64,000 bases of DNA from a bacterium (GTDB taxonomy: Bacteria; Patescibacteriota; Gracilibacteria; UBA1369; PNNO01). The notes beneath the pieces are model-generated. The model ran no database searches. It saw only the letters and a list, made by a program, of their open reading frames with translations, and was not told where the DNA came from. Location: assembly GCA_013824265.1 (NCBI GenBank), contig PNNO01000005.1, positions 248,001 to 312,000 on the forward strand, in the 5' to 3' direction. A program made the position numbers and the translations under genes. Positions 43,319 through 52,291 of this stretch are shown here, in pieces; position 1 is the stretch's first letter; each line of letters starts with the position of its first letter.

Positions 43319-45736
43319 CTATTTTACTACTATGTTGACGATTTTTCCCGGCACATAAATTTCTTTTACGACTGTCATTCCATCAAGATATTTTTTTACC
43401 TTTTCATCGTTTTTTGCTGTCTGAATAGCGTCTTTTTCCTCAATATTGGCATCCGCACTGAATTTTGCTCTTACTTTTCCGTTTACCTGGACCACTATTT
43501 CAATTGTATCATCAACTATCATTTCTTTGTCGTACTCAGGCCATTTTGAGTTAAACACACTGTCTCCCTGACCCAGTGTTTCCCATAATTCTTCAGCCAA
43601 ATGCGGAGCCAGAGGAGCTATTAATTTAACGGCTATTTTTTTGGATTCTTCATCGATTCTTGTTTTTGTAACAGTGTTTGTAAATTCCATAAGGGCTGAA
43701 ACGGCCGTATTAAACTGAAATTTCTCTATGTCGTTTGTAACCTTCTTTATGGTTTTATGAAGTGTTTTTTTAAGAAGTTTTTCATCCAATACCTCTGATT
43801 TTGTGTATATGAGGTCGAAAAATTTATCAACAAATCGTGCGATTCCTTTTATTCCACCGTCGTTCCAGTCTCCGCCGTCCGAAAACGGACCCATAAACAT
43901 TAGATACATTCTAAATACATCGCTTCCGTACTTCTCAACAAATTCATCCGGTGAAACCGTATTTCCTTTGGATTTGGACATTTTTGCCCCATCTTTTGTT
44001 ATTAATCCCTGATGAACAAGTGTTTTAAAAGGTTCTTCAAAATCAATAAATCCAAAATCTTTTAATGCTTTATTAATAAATCTTGCATATAAAAGATGCA
44101 TGCAGGCATGCTCCGGTCCTCCTATGTACATGTCGACCGGAAGCCATTTATTGGTTGTTTCTTTGTCGAATGCCTTTTGCTCATTTTTTGCGTTTGGATA
44201 TCTTAAAAAATACCAGCTTGAACAAACAAAGGTGTCCATTGTATCAACTTCTCTTTTTGCGGGTTTTCCGCATTTTGGGCAAGTCGTGTTAACAAAAGAT
44301 TCCACGGCAGCAAGAGGGGATTGGCCTTTTGGTTTAAAATCAACGCCTTCAAGCGGAAGGACAACCGGCAGATTCTCTTCCGGAACCGGCACTTCACCGC
44401 AATCATCGCAGTAAACAATTGGGATTGGGGCGCCCCAGAATCTTTGACGGGAAATTAGCCAATCTCTTAACTTATACTGAACCTTAAAATTACCTTTCCC
44501 TTCTTTTACAAGTCTCTCTGTTATTTTTTTTCGTGCTTCTTCAGATGATTGTCCGTCGAAATTTCCGGAATTAAAAAGCGTGCCATCCTCGGTAAAAGCC
44601 TCTACGGAAATATCCAGATCTCCTTCTTTTGGCGTTATAACGCCAACAATAGATGATTCGTACTTTCTGGCAAATGCATAATCTCTTTCGTCGTGAGCAG
44701 GTACGGCCATCACAGCTCCTGTCCCATAACTTGCCAGAACGTAATCGGCCACCCACACCGGAATTATTTCTCCGTTTATAGGGTTTATAACAAACGCACC
44801 TGTTTCCACTCCGGTTTTTTCTCTTCCTTCCGCGCTTCTGTTTATGTCAGTCTCTTTTTTTGCCTTTTCGATATAGTCGCTAATGTTTTCTTTATATTGG
44901 TCCGTTGTTATTTCCGGAACAAGTTCGTGTTCAGGTGCAAGCACCATGTATGTGGCGCCAAAAAGCGTATCCGCCCTTGTAGTAAACACTTTTACGGATT
45001 TACCGGTAGGTTTTTTGGTTTCCGGATCCACAAAATCGAATACAACTTCGCTTCCGATACTTTTTCCTATCCAGTGTTCCTGCATTAACTTTGTCTTTTC
45101 CGGCCAGGTTAATCCTTCAAAGTTTAAAAGTCTTTCCGCGTAGTCTCTTATCTTAAAAAACCACTGAGATAGATTTTTCTTTGTTACCTCTGCATCGCAT
45201 CTTTCACATCGCCCATCCGAAACTTGCTCATTTGCAAGAACCGTTTGGCAGTTGGGGCACCAGTTAACAGGCGATTTTTTCTTATAAGCAAGCCCGTTTT
45301 TATATAACTGCAAAAATACCCACTGTGTCCATTTATAGTATTCCGGAGAGCTTGTGTTTATTTCCATATCCCAGTTATACATTGAGCCCATCGCTTTTAG
45401 CTGCTTTCTCATGTGCCCAATATTTTTCTGAGTGCTTTCCGCCGGATGAACTCCGTGCTTAATCGCGTAGTTCTCAGCAGGAAGCCCAAAACTGTCATAT
45501 CCTATTGGTTCAAAAACGTTGTAACCTTTCAGGCGCATATACCTTCCCCATGAATCCGCAGGCGCAAAATTGTACCAGTGTCCTATATGCAGTTTGTCTC
45601 CGGAAGGATATGGAAACATTACCAAGTTATAATATTTCTCCCTTGAGTCGTCTTTGAAGTCTGTTTTATAAAGGCCATCTTCTTCCCATTTTTTCTGCCA
45701 TTTTTCTTCTGCTACAGAGGCATTATATAAAGACAT
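43319..45736 (-). CDS. leuS: Leucyl-tRNA synthetase
   Basis: An 805-residue class I aminoacyl-tRNA synthetase. The HIGH motif appears as KLHIGHWYN (about residue 50), a zinc-binding CPNC...CERC module at about 155, the CP1 editing domain with TRADTLFGATY (about 250), and KMSKSKGN (about 582). The C-terminal leucine-specific domain ends with NGKVRAKF. Length is normal. It is first in a likely leuS-folD-purF-purD transcript. Confidence 0.97.
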   Translation of the reverse strand: MSLYNASVAEEKWQKKWEEDGLYKTDFKDDSREKYYNLVMFPYPSGDKLHIGHWYNFAPADSWGRYMRLKGYNVFEPIGYDSFGLPAENYAIKHGVHPAESTQKNIGHMRKQLKAMGSMYNWDMEINTSSPEYYKWTQWVFLQLYKNGLAYKKKSPVNWCPNCQTVLANEQVSDGRCERCDAEVTKKNLSQWFFKIRDYAERLLNFEGLTWPEKTKLMQEHWIGKSIGSEVVFDFVDPETKKPTGKSVKVFTTRADTLFGATYMVLAPEHELVPEITTDQYKENISDYIEKAKKETDINRSAEGREKTGVETGAFVINPINGEIIPVWVADYVLASYGTGAVMAVPAHDERDYAFARKYESSIVGVITPKEGDLDISVEAFTEDGTLFNSGNFDGQSSEEARKKITERLVKEGKGNFKVQYKLRDWLISRQRFWGAPIPIVYCDDCGEVPVPEENLPVVLPLEGVDFKPKGQSPLAAVESFVNTTCPKCGKPAKREVDTMDTFVCSSWYFLRYPNAKNEQKAFDKETTNKWLPVDMYIGGPEHACMHLLYARFINKALKDFGFIDFEEPFKTLVHQGLITKDGAKMSKSKGNTVSPDEFVEKYGSDVFRMYLMFMGPFSDGGDWNDGGIKGIARFVDKFFDLIYTKSEVLDEKLLKKTLHKTIKKVTNDIEKFQFNTAVSALMEFTNTVTKTRIDEESKKIAVKLIAPLAPHLAEELWETLGQGDSVFNSKWPEYDKEMIVDDTIEIVVQVNGKVRAKFSADANIEEKDAIQTAKNDEKVKKYLDGMTVVKEIYVPGKIVNIVVK

Positions 45737-45799
45737 GAACGTTTAAAGTTAGTAATTTCTCACGCAAAAAAAACCAGACCAATTATATCTGATTCGTTC

Positions 45800-46378
45800 T
45801 TAAATCTCTACAGTAAAAGAGCTCTGCTCTTCGCCGCCCTGTTCACCAAGTGGTTTTGAAATATCTTTCATTACAACCGCTGAAGCTATTTTTTCACCAT
45901 CTTCATCAAAAATCGGGATCAATGTGATTATGTAACTTATGTAACTTCCGGAACTTGTTTGTATTCTAATAGGGCCCAAACCGCTTCTTTCTTTTGGATC
46001 TTTATTGTAGTCCATCAACGTGTTTGCAAATTCTGTAAGGTCTTTTGGATGTATAAGAGTCAGCACGTTAAGTTCATGGCTGTCTTTTGAGTATATTCCG
46101 TGAAGTTCCTCTACGTGAGGAGTAAGAAATTTTACTGTTCTGTCCGAGTTGATTATTGCAAAGTCTTCCGTTTCTTTATCTATAAGCTGTCTATAAAAAG
46201 CCTCATCATGTTCTTCTTCAATTTGATTGTCCTGAAGAATAAAAGTTTGTAGGGCTTTTGTGCCATTATCAATTGAAATCTTTTCTTCACCAACCATAAA
46301 AAGAACAGAGCTCATCGTGACTAGGAACATACACATTGCAACTACAAACATCTTCCTATTTGTGAACATTGATGTCAT
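45800..46378 (-). CDS. Membrane-anchored PAS domain protein
   Basis: A 192-residue protein with an N-terminal membrane segment (about residues 9-28) and a PAS-fold sensor domain (about 65-175; EDFAIINSDRTVKFL to IPIFDEDGEKIASAVVMKDIS), with the typical ALIHPKDL-type helix (LTLIHPKDLTEF). No kinase or output domain follows, so it may signal by association. The Met at 46378 is chosen; a Met at 46369 is also possible. Confidence 0.8.
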   Translation of the reverse strand: MTSMFTNRKMFVVAMCMFLVTMSSVLFMVGEEKISIDNGTKALQTFILQDNQIEEEHDEAFYRQLIDKETEDFAIINSDRTVKFLTPHVEELHGIYSKDSHELNVLTLIHPKDLTEFANTLMDYNKDPKERSGLGPIRIQTSSGSYISYIITLIPIFDEDGEKIASAVVMKDISKPLGEQGGEEQSSFTVEI

Positions 46379-46476
46379 TTGTTTTGGTTTTTTATTGGTA
46401 ATAAGGAGTTTCCCCTTTCTAACCAATACAATTATGACACAAAAGGCACAGGAAGTCAATGCGCAGGAGGGGTGAA

Positions 46477-46505
46477 TTTTACAATTGCACTAGAATGTTG
46501 TACAA
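46477..46505 (+). promoter_or_regulatory. Promoter of the 46531 small gene
   Basis: TTTACA (46477-46482), 17 nt and TACAAT (46500-46505), 25 bp before the ATG. Confidence 0.5.
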
Positions 46506-46530
46506 TAGGTTCGAAACAAAAATAAGAATT

Positions 46531-46680
46531 ATGAAAATAAACTGTAGCTCAAAGCCTATTTATGGCTTTGTAGACATGATAGACAAACTGCCGTGGTTTT
46601 ATGCCGCGACATCAATAACAATTGCCGGACTTGGTTTGCTTTGGGCAATTGGCGGCATTTTTATTTCAATTTCAATCTAA
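46531..46680 (+). CDS. Small membrane protein (49 residues)
   Basis: A 49-residue product with one transmembrane helix at the C terminus (ATSITIAGLGLLWAIGGIFISISI) and a basic/Cys-containing N terminus. It is divergent from the PAS protein and convergent with the TMP kinase gene. The ATG at 46531 follows AAATAAGAATT and a promoter; the longer reading from 46459 has no support. Function unknown. Confidence 0.6.
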   Translation: MKINCSSKPIYGFVDMIDKLPWFYAATSITIAGLGLLWAIGGIFISISI

Positions 46681-46683
46681 ATT

Positions 46684-47283
46684 CTACTTTCCGGAGTAAT
46701 TGAAGTATTCTTTTACGGCTTCCCATACAAGTTTTGCAGTATCAATCTTCTTTTCCTGCAATTTTATTATGTACCAGGCATATTTTTTTGCGCAATACAA
46801 ATGTGCCTCTCTTGATTTTCTCATCAGTACGTCATTTGTTTCATGTATATGGTCGGCCTCTATTGCCTGTTTTGTTCTTTCTCCGTCAATTAATATCGGG
46901 AGATCAGGTTTTAGCAAATACCTATTTATCTGTTCAAGCCACTCTTCATTTGAATCTTTAGCCATTCCCCATGCTATGCCGGTGCCTGTGTAATCTTCGG
47001 CAACAACAGTTTTCCCGTCCATAAGCATGGATTTAAGTGTTTCCTGATGCTGATGTCTGTTTACGGTAAACCACAATTGGAGTTCTTCTTCCGAAATTTT
47101 TTGAGCTCCGTCTCTTAGAATCCTATTTAAATAAGGGCCTGAAGGTTGAAGATCATATATCGGGTATTTTATATAAACCGGGTCATAACCTTCTTGTCTT
47201 AGTCTTTCACACAATATTCTGGCATGAGTTGATTTGCCGATATTGTTAATTCCGTAAAATGTAATAAATTTACCCTCAAACAT
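46684..47283 (-). CDS. tmk: Thymidylate kinase-like protein
   Basis: A 199-residue P-loop kinase. The Walker A GINNIGKST (residues 11-19), the AEDYTGTG stretch in the DRx/DE position (about 94) and the long LID region fit dTMP kinases, although the common DRY motif is altered to EDY. It phosphorylates dTMP to dTDP. It lies immediately after dUTPase on the same strand, forming a dTTP supply unit. Confidence 0.85.
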   Translation of the reverse strand: MFEGKFITFYGINNIGKSTHARILCERLRQEGYDPVYIKYPIYDLQPSGPYLNRILRDGAQKISEEELQLWFTVNRHQHQETLKSMLMDGKTVVAEDYTGTGIAWGMAKDSNEEWLEQINRYLLKPDLPILIDGERTKQAIEADHIHETNDVLMRKSREAHLYCAKKYAWYIIKLQEKKIDTAKLVWEAVKEYFNYSGK

Positions 47284-47292
47284 GATGAATTG

Positions 47293-47736
47293 TTAATTTA
47301 ATTTGTCTGTTGAACCGAATCCGCCTCTTGAGTTTTCGCTCATACTGTCGACCTCTTCCCAGGATAGTTTGTCGATCTTTATAAAAACTCCCTGTGCTAT
47401 TTTCTCGCCCCTTTCGACTATAACAGAGTCGTTTGTAAAATTGTATACCTGTATCTTTATTTCATCCTGTTCTCCGCAATAATCATGATCTATAATCCCA
47501 AGCCCGTGTGGGGGAGTAAGCCCTTTTTTCTTTGGAGTACTGCTTCTTGAAGCCACCATAAGCATGTATCCTTTTGGGACTTCCACTATTATGTTTCCCG
47601 GAATAAGTTTGATTTCTTTTGAAGGAACCTGCGTCGTTTCTCTGGCAATTATGTCAAAACCAACTGATCCGTCGGTCTCGTAAACGGGAAGAGGAAGGTC
47701 TTTATCTATGCGCTTAATTCTAGCTTTCAAGTCCAT
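47293..47736 (-). CDS. dut: dUTP pyrophosphatase
   Basis: A 147-residue trimeric dUTPase that keeps uracil out of DNA and makes dUMP. All five motifs are visible: GSVGFDI (motif 1, about 24), RSSTPKKKGL (2), GIIDHDYCGEQDEIK (3, catalytic Asp), ERGEKIAQGVF (4) and SRGGFGST (5, C-terminal Phe). It overlaps the preceding MBL gene by 17 bp. Confidence 0.96.
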   Translation of the reverse strand: MDLKARIKRIDKDLPLPVYETDGSVGFDIIARETTQVPSKEIKLIPGNIIVEVPKGYMLMVASRSSTPKKKGLTPPHGLGIIDHDYCGEQDEIKIQVYNFTNDSVIVERGEKIAQGVFIKIDKLSWEEVDSMSENSRGGFGSTDKLN

Positions 47737-48370
47737 GTTTTTTTGGAAAATCGTTAAGAACTATGGAGTGCAATTCGTCGAAAAGTTTACCTTCAATGAT
47801 CCTGCCATGTCCAGGAATAATAACGTCAGCCTTCTGAAAAACCAGCTTAATACTGTTGTAAAATGTTTGCGACACGCCGTTTGCGGAAAATCCTTCACCT
47901 CTTATTATATCTTCCCGCACTATATCTCCGGCTATAACGTAGTTTGTATCGTTCTCTCTGTAAAGAACCGACCTGTGATCTTTAAAATGGCCGGGTGTTT
48001 GGAAAAATTCAATTTCTTTAGGAATGTGATTTTTAAGCATTTCTCTTTCATGGTAAATATCACATTTTCCCGTCTTTAAGTCGAAAATCGAATGTTCCGA
48101 TACCTGCTTGGCGTTAAAAAACACAGTGTTGTTTGAAATATGATCGAGGTGAAAATGTGTATTAAAAATATAATCTATGTTCTTTGGAAAAAGACCTTCG
48201 TTTTCAAGAGATTTTATAAGTTGTTCTCTGTATGCCAAGGTTCCCGTGTCAATCAATATATTGGCGTCCTGAAGGCGAATAAGCGTTACGCTGGAAGTGA
48301 AATCTTCTATGCGGTAATGTCCGTCAAAGTAACTGTTTGTGTGTTTCCCTTCAATGAGGACTTTGATCAT
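47720..48370 (-). CDS. Metallo-beta-lactamase fold hydrolase
   Basis: A 216-residue MBL protein with the metal motif THFHLDH (about residue 73), FQTPGHFKDH (about 125), a bridging Asp in VIAGDIV (about 148) and PGHGRI (about 187). The set binds two metals and is typical of the glyoxalase II/RNase Z superfamily. Specific substrate cannot be determined. The start at 48370 is used; ORF-extending upstream codons lack support. It overlaps dut by 17 bp. Confidence 0.9.
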   Translation of the reverse strand: MIKVLIEGKHTNSYFDGHYRIEDFTSSVTLIRLQDANILIDTGTLAYREQLIKSLENEGLFPKNIDYIFNTHFHLDHISNNTVFFNAKQVSEHSIFDLKTGKCDIYHEREMLKNHIPKEIEFFQTPGHFKDHRSVLYRENDTNYVIAGDIVREDIIRGEGFSANGVSQTFYNSIKLVFQKADVIIPGHGRIIEGKLFDELHSIVLNDFPKKHGLES

Positions 48371-48375
48371 GAGAA

Positions 48376-48404
48376 TTGAATTTATGCCGAATATTGTGTA
48401 TAAT
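48376..48404 (+). promoter_or_regulatory. Promoter of the DUF1385 gene
   Basis: TTGAAT (48376-48381), 17 nt and TATAAT (48399-48404) with a TG immediately before the -10. The leader to 48463 is about 52 nt. Confidence 0.65.
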
Positions 48405-48462
48405 TTAACGAAAGACAAACTATTTGGCCAATTTAAATTTATTAATTTATTATCAGCATAGA

Positions 48463-49437
48463 ATGAATAGCAAAAATGAACAAAAATTTGATTTCGCAGT
48501 CGGAGGACAGGCTGTTATTGAAGGCGTAATGATGAGATCCAACGAATTTGTTACGGTTGCCGTAAGAAAAGAAGACGGCAGAATCAAGGTAAAGGACGAT
48601 CCTTTTAAATCTATATCCAAGAGAATAAAATTCCTTGGACTTCCTTTTATTAGAGGCATAGTCGGACTTGGCGAAATGATGATGGTTGGTATGAGCGCCC
48701 TTAATTACTCGGCAAATCAGATGATAGAAGAGCCGGGGCAGGAAGATATTGAAAAAACCAAAAAGCAAAAAGTGGGGGAGGGGATTTTGTTCGCATTTTC
48801 ATTTCTTTTTGCCATTTCTTTGAGTTTATTCCTTTTTAAATTTTTGCCACTTTGGATAACTGAGTGGGTGAGCAGTATATATGCGCCTTTTAAAAATTCA
48901 ATTTTATACAACGTTCTCGACGGGTTTCTAAAAACATCATTTTTTATTTTATACATTGTGCTTTTAAGCTTTATGCCAAGCATAAAAAGAGTTTTTGAGT
49001 ATCATGGAGCGGAACATAAATCTATTTTTGCGTATGAAAAGGGCGGAGGATTAACGGTGGAAAACGCAAAAAAACAATCCAGATTCCACCCAAGATGCGG
49101 TACAAGCTTTATATTTATCGTATTTATGATAAGTATTCTTGTTTATACAGTTTTGCCACGAAATCCTGATTTTACGATAAATTTTATAAACAGAATGGCA
49201 CTTCTTCCTCTTATTGCCGCTGTTTCATATGAATTTCTAAAATGGAGCGCCAGACAACAGACTAATCCGTTGATGAAACTTGCAATAGCTCCGGGACTTG
49301 CTTTTCAGAGGTTGACCACAAAAGAACCTGACGATCAGCAACTTGAAGTTGCAATTTATGCTTTGCAAAAAGCACTTGATTTGGAAGCTGATAAACTTTC
49401 AAAAAAAAGCGACGAAAAGGTTGTTTTCGCCGCTTAA
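48463..49437 (+). CDS. DUF1385 family membrane protein
   Basis: A 324-residue protein with the N-terminal GGQAVIEGVMMRS signature of DUF1385 (about residue 12), a FIRGIVGLGEMM segment, several transmembrane helices (about 115-165, 215-260) and the YHGAEHKSIFAYEKG and FHPRCGTSF motifs (about 180-210), which carry candidate metal-binding His/Glu/Cys residues. DUF1385 proteins are widespread and of undefined role; some annotate them as metal-dependent enzymes. The start at 48463 begins the conserved core. Confidence 0.87.
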   Translation: MNSKNEQKFDFAVGGQAVIEGVMMRSNEFVTVAVRKEDGRIKVKDDPFKSISKRIKFLGLPFIRGIVGLGEMMMVGMSALNYSANQMIEEPGQEDIEKTKKQKVGEGILFAFSFLFAISLSLFLFKFLPLWITEWVSSIYAPFKNSILYNVLDGFLKTSFFILYIVLLSFMPSIKRVFEYHGAEHKSIFAYEKGGGLTVENAKKQSRFHPRCGTSFIFIVFMISILVYTVLPRNPDFTINFINRMALLPLIAAVSYEFLKWSARQQTNPLMKLAIAPGLAFQRLTTKEPDDQQLEVAIYALQKALDLEADKLSKKSDEKVVFAA

Positions 49438-49461
49438 TTAGTTCTTTATTTCATCGACTCT

Positions 49462-50160
49462 TTACTGTTTGTTGGAGTCCTGTGTTTCCAAATGGATTCC
49501 AGGGCCCATTGTAGTTCCAATAGTAATTGATTCAATGTAAACTCCTTTTACTCCTGTAGGTTTAGCTTCAGAAATAGTTTTAAGATAATCCTGAAGGTTT
49601 TCCTTTAGTTTTGCTTCACCAAACGAAACTTTACCAAAAATGTTGTGAAGATTTCCCTGTTTATCGTTTCTGTACTCAATCTTTCCTTTTATGATTTCTC
49701 CAATTACTGAAGTTAAATCGTCTGTAACTGTTCCTGATTTTGGATTAGGCATAAGTCCTTTTTGTCCAAGGGTCTTTGCTATTTTTCCGATATCCTTCAT
49801 CATGCTTGGAGTTGCAACTACAACGTCAAAATCAAGCCATCCGCCGTTAATTTTTTCTATCAAATCGGCATTTCCGGCTTCAATTACGCCGGCTGCTTTT
49901 GCTTCTTTAACTTTTTCATCAGGAACGATTGCTATAACTTTTACGGTTTTACCTGTTCCGTGTGGCATGGAAAGAGTTCCGCGTACAAGCTGGTCAGCCT
50001 GTTTTGGATCAATTCCAAGTTTCATATGAACTTCGCATGATTCGTCAAACTTTGTTTTTGATGTTTTAACAAGAAGAGACATCGCTTCATCAAGTGTGAA
50101 GAACTCTTTGTCGCCGAGCAATTCTTTTGACGCTCGGTAGTTTTTGCCGTGTTTAGACAT
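49462..50160 (-). CDS. rplA: 50S ribosomal protein L1
   Basis: A 232-residue L1 (L1 stalk, binds 23S rRNA). Conserved parts include the KFDESCEVHMKLGIDPKQADQ start, VRGTLSMPHGTGK (about 60), LGQKGLMPNPKSGTV (about 130) and the C-terminal PTGVKGVYIESITI stretch. It is the last gene of the secE-nusG-rplK operon here. Some CPR groups lack L1; its presence helps place the lineage. Confidence 0.97.
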   Translation of the reverse strand: MSKHGKNYRASKELLGDKEFFTLDEAMSLLVKTSKTKFDESCEVHMKLGIDPKQADQLVRGTLSMPHGTGKTVKVIAIVPDEKVKEAKAAGVIEAGNADLIEKINGGWLDFDVVVATPSMMKDIGKIAKTLGQKGLMPNPKSGTVTDDLTSVIGEIIKGKIEYRNDKQGNLHNIFGKVSFGEAKLKENLQDYLKTISEAKPTGVKGVYIESITIGTTMGPGIHLETQDSNKQ

Positions 50161-50237
50161 AAATGAGGGGTTAAGTGGTTCAAACGAAACCTAAAGATTA
50201 TTAGGTTCCTCCCACGATTTTTTAGTACTGTAGAATA

Positions 50238-50666
50238 TTAATTTTCAACTGTTACTCCCATGCTTCGCGCTGTTCCTGCAAGAATTTTTACAGCAGCGTC
50301 AATATCGTTTGCGTTAAGATCCTGCATTTTTTCCTCAGCAATCTTCACCAATTGTTCTCGTTTAATTGACCCAACTTTGTTCTTGTTTGGCTCTCCTGAA
50401 CCTTTTTTAAGATTGATTGCCTGCTTTATCAAAATAGCTGCCGGAGGAGTCTTTGTGATAAACGTAAAAGATCTGTCTTCGTATACGGTAATTTCAACCG
50501 GGATTATTGTGTCTCCTTTTTCAGCCGTCTTGGCGTTGAACTGACCACAGAAATCCTGGATGTTTACTCCATGTTGTCCAAGTGCAGGACCTACCGGAGG
50601 AGCCGGATTTGCTTTACCTGCTGGTATTTGTAACTTTATCACTTTCATTACCTTCTTAGGTGCCAT
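50238..50666 (-). CDS. rplK: 50S ribosomal protein L11
   Basis: A 142-residue L11 of the GTPase centre. It has [25 protein letters not shown] at the N terminus with the conserved proline-rich region, FCGQFNAKT, and a C-terminal rRNA-binding domain ending in [10 protein letters not shown]. The length is standard. It precedes rplA by 77 bp. Confidence 0.97.
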   Translation of the reverse strand: MAPKKVMKVIKLQIPAGKANPAPPVGPALGQHGVNIQDFCGQFNAKTAEKGDTIIPVEITVYEDRSFTFITKTPPAAILIKQAINLKKGSGEPNKNKVGSIKREQLVKIAEEKMQDLNANDIDAAVKILAGTARSMGVTVEN

Positions 50667-50684
50667 ATTTAATTTTGTTAAACG

Positions 50685-51356
50685 TTATAGTGATTGTAGT
50701 AAATTTTTCATTTTATTGTGATTCTTGGCCGGGTAGTGCAAAGTATACAGTCGCTCCGCGAAGTTGACAACCAAAAATACGGAGTTGGTTTCTGTTGATT
50801 TATTAGCGAAAAAAGAGGCTTCTCCATACTGGTTTGTCTCGTTCAAAGTGAACGGAGATTCTTCCGCGCTCATTTTGGCTTTTAATTGTGCATAAACTCC
50901 CTGCGCAATTTCTTTTGAAGGATAAATAAGTTCGTTTACTATTCCGGCATCTTCAACGCCTTCTTTTATAATGTACCTTATGTGCTCGTCGTCCTGATAT
51001 TCCGAGATGTCGTAGTCGTTAAAAATTTTGCCGTCAAATTGCTCTATTGCCACGGTTCCATTTTGAAATCCGGCCTTTAAAATCATTTCAAGGTCTATAC
51101 TTGCAAGCACGGTAATAAGCGGATTGTCCGTTTCACCCACTGGTTCCGTAACAGGGTTTGTGGTTTCAACATCTTCCGGTTTTTCGGAAATTATAACAGG
51201 TTTTTCCTGTGTTTCCTGATCTTCTACCTCTTGTGCAGGTTGTATGTCGACAACTTGTCCCTGGTGTTTTTCAAAATATCTATAACCAAGAAGAGTGCCG
51301 ATTACGCCGATAACCAAAACCGTTGCACAGATGAAGAAAATAGTGAGTTTATTCAT
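50685..51356 (-). CDS. Membrane-anchored unknown protein between nusG and rplK
   Basis: A 223-residue protein with a single N-terminal membrane helix (residues 4-26: LTIFFICATVLVIGVIGTLLGYR), an acidic Glu/Thr/Val/Pro-rich linker (about 35-80) and an extracellular domain of about 140 residues with mixed strands. It overlaps nusG by one base (TAATG), so it is translationally coupled. nusG and rplK are normally adjacent, making this an insertion. No homologue recognised. Confidence 0.78.
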   Translation of the reverse strand: MNKLTIFFICATVLVIGVIGTLLGYRYFEKHQGQVVDIQPAQEVEDQETQEKPVIISEKPEDVETTNPVTEPVGETDNPLITVLASIDLEMILKAGFQNGTVAIEQFDGKIFNDYDISEYQDDEHIRYIIKEGVEDAGIVNELIYPSKEIAQGVYAQLKAKMSAEESPFTLNETNQYGEASFFANKSTETNSVFLVVNFAERLYTLHYPAKNHNKMKNLLQSL

Positions 51357-51901
51357 TATTTTTTCTTAACTTGTGTAAAGTCTAGCTCGACAGGAGTTTC
51401 TCGTTCGAAAATCGTAATCATTACGGTAACTTTTCCCTTCTCGTCGTCGATCTTGTTTATTAGACCTTCATAGTTGGCAAACGGACCATCCAAAACGGTA
51501 ACGGTATCGCCAACAACAAAGTCGATTTTGAACCTTGGTTCCTCTTTTCCCATGTGCTTTTCTATAACTTTCCACTCGTCTTCGGAAACAGGCACCGGAG
51601 TAGTTCCTGAGCCAACAAATCCTGTTACGTTAGGAGTGTTTCTAACCACATACCATGACTCGTCCGTTACAACCATGTCTACAAGCACGTATCCCGGGAA
51701 AATTCTTTTTTCTTCGGTAGTAGGTTCGCCTTTTTTAATAACGATCTGGGTTTCTTTTGGAACAACAACATCAAAAATGTAATCCTGCATGTTCATTGTT
51801 TCTATACGCTGTAAAAGTGCTTCCCTTACAGCATCTTCATATCCGGAATATGTGTGTACCACGTACCAGTGACGACCTGTCCCAGCTGCTTGTTTAGCCA
51901 T
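51356..51901 (-). CDS. nusG: Transcription antitermination protein NusG
   Basis: A 181-residue NusG that links RNA polymerase to ribosome or Rho. The NGN domain (RHWYVVHTYSGYEDAVREAL to about 125, with FPGYVLV and VRNTPNVTGFVG) and the C-terminal KOW domain (VVGDTVTVLDGPFANYEGLINKID) are complete. The gene order secE-nusG is conserved. Confidence 0.97.
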   Translation of the reverse strand: MAKQAAGTGRHWYVVHTYSGYEDAVREALLQRIETMNMQDYIFDVVVPKETQIVIKKGEPTTEEKRIFPGYVLVDMVVTDESWYVVRNTPNVTGFVGSGTTPVPVSEDEWKVIEKHMGKEEPRFKIDFVVGDTVTVLDGPFANYEGLINKIDDEKGKVTVMITIFERETPVELDFTQVKKK

Positions 51902-51922
51902 AATATGTTATGCGTAAAAATT

Positions 51923-52117
51923 TTAAGAAAAAGAAAGTAGATATTTGTATCCGGCATTGAAAAGTCCATCAAAAACTCCGATAACAATCGCCATGAAAAG
52001 ACAAAATCCAAGGACTATGGCTGTTAATTTAAGGGCCTGATTTCTTGTAGGCCAAGTTACTTTTCTAAGCTCCTGAAAGCTGTCTACCACGTATCTTGTA
52101 AGCGCATTTTTTGCCAT
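51923..52117 (-). CDS. secE: Preprotein translocase subunit SecE
   Basis: A 64-residue SecE with the amphipathic DSFQELRKVTWPTRNQ helix (residues 12-27) and one membrane helix (about 33-55). This short form with one TM is typical of most bacteria. It heads the operon with nusG. Confidence 0.95.
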   Translation of the reverse strand: MAKNALTRYVVDSFQELRKVTWPTRNQALKLTAIVLGFCLFMAIVIGVFDGLFNAGYKYLLSFS

Positions 52118-52234
52118 CTGTATGATGTTTATGGATATTTGAAGGCGAGCACCTTTAAAAAGCCCTTGCTCACTTCATTTGCAGTATATTAAAGCCGTGG
52201 TGTTTTTACAAGGGAAAATTGCGTGTTTGTCCTC

Positions 52235-52263
52235 TTTAAATTTTCGCTTATTTATGGTAAAAT
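52235..52263 (+). promoter_or_regulatory. Extended -10 promoter of the 52292 gene
   Basis: ATGGTAAAAT (TG + TAAAAT at 52258-52263) with TTTAAA at the -35 spacing of 17 nt (52235-52240), 28 bp before the ATG. Confidence 0.5.
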
Positions 52264-52291
52264 ATAGGGAAATAAAAACAAAAACAAATAT

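Noticed and set aside
47708-48079. A 123-residue plus-strand frame within the MBL gene
   Set aside because: It lies wholly antisense to the metallo-beta-lactamase fold gene and carries no motif or promoter.
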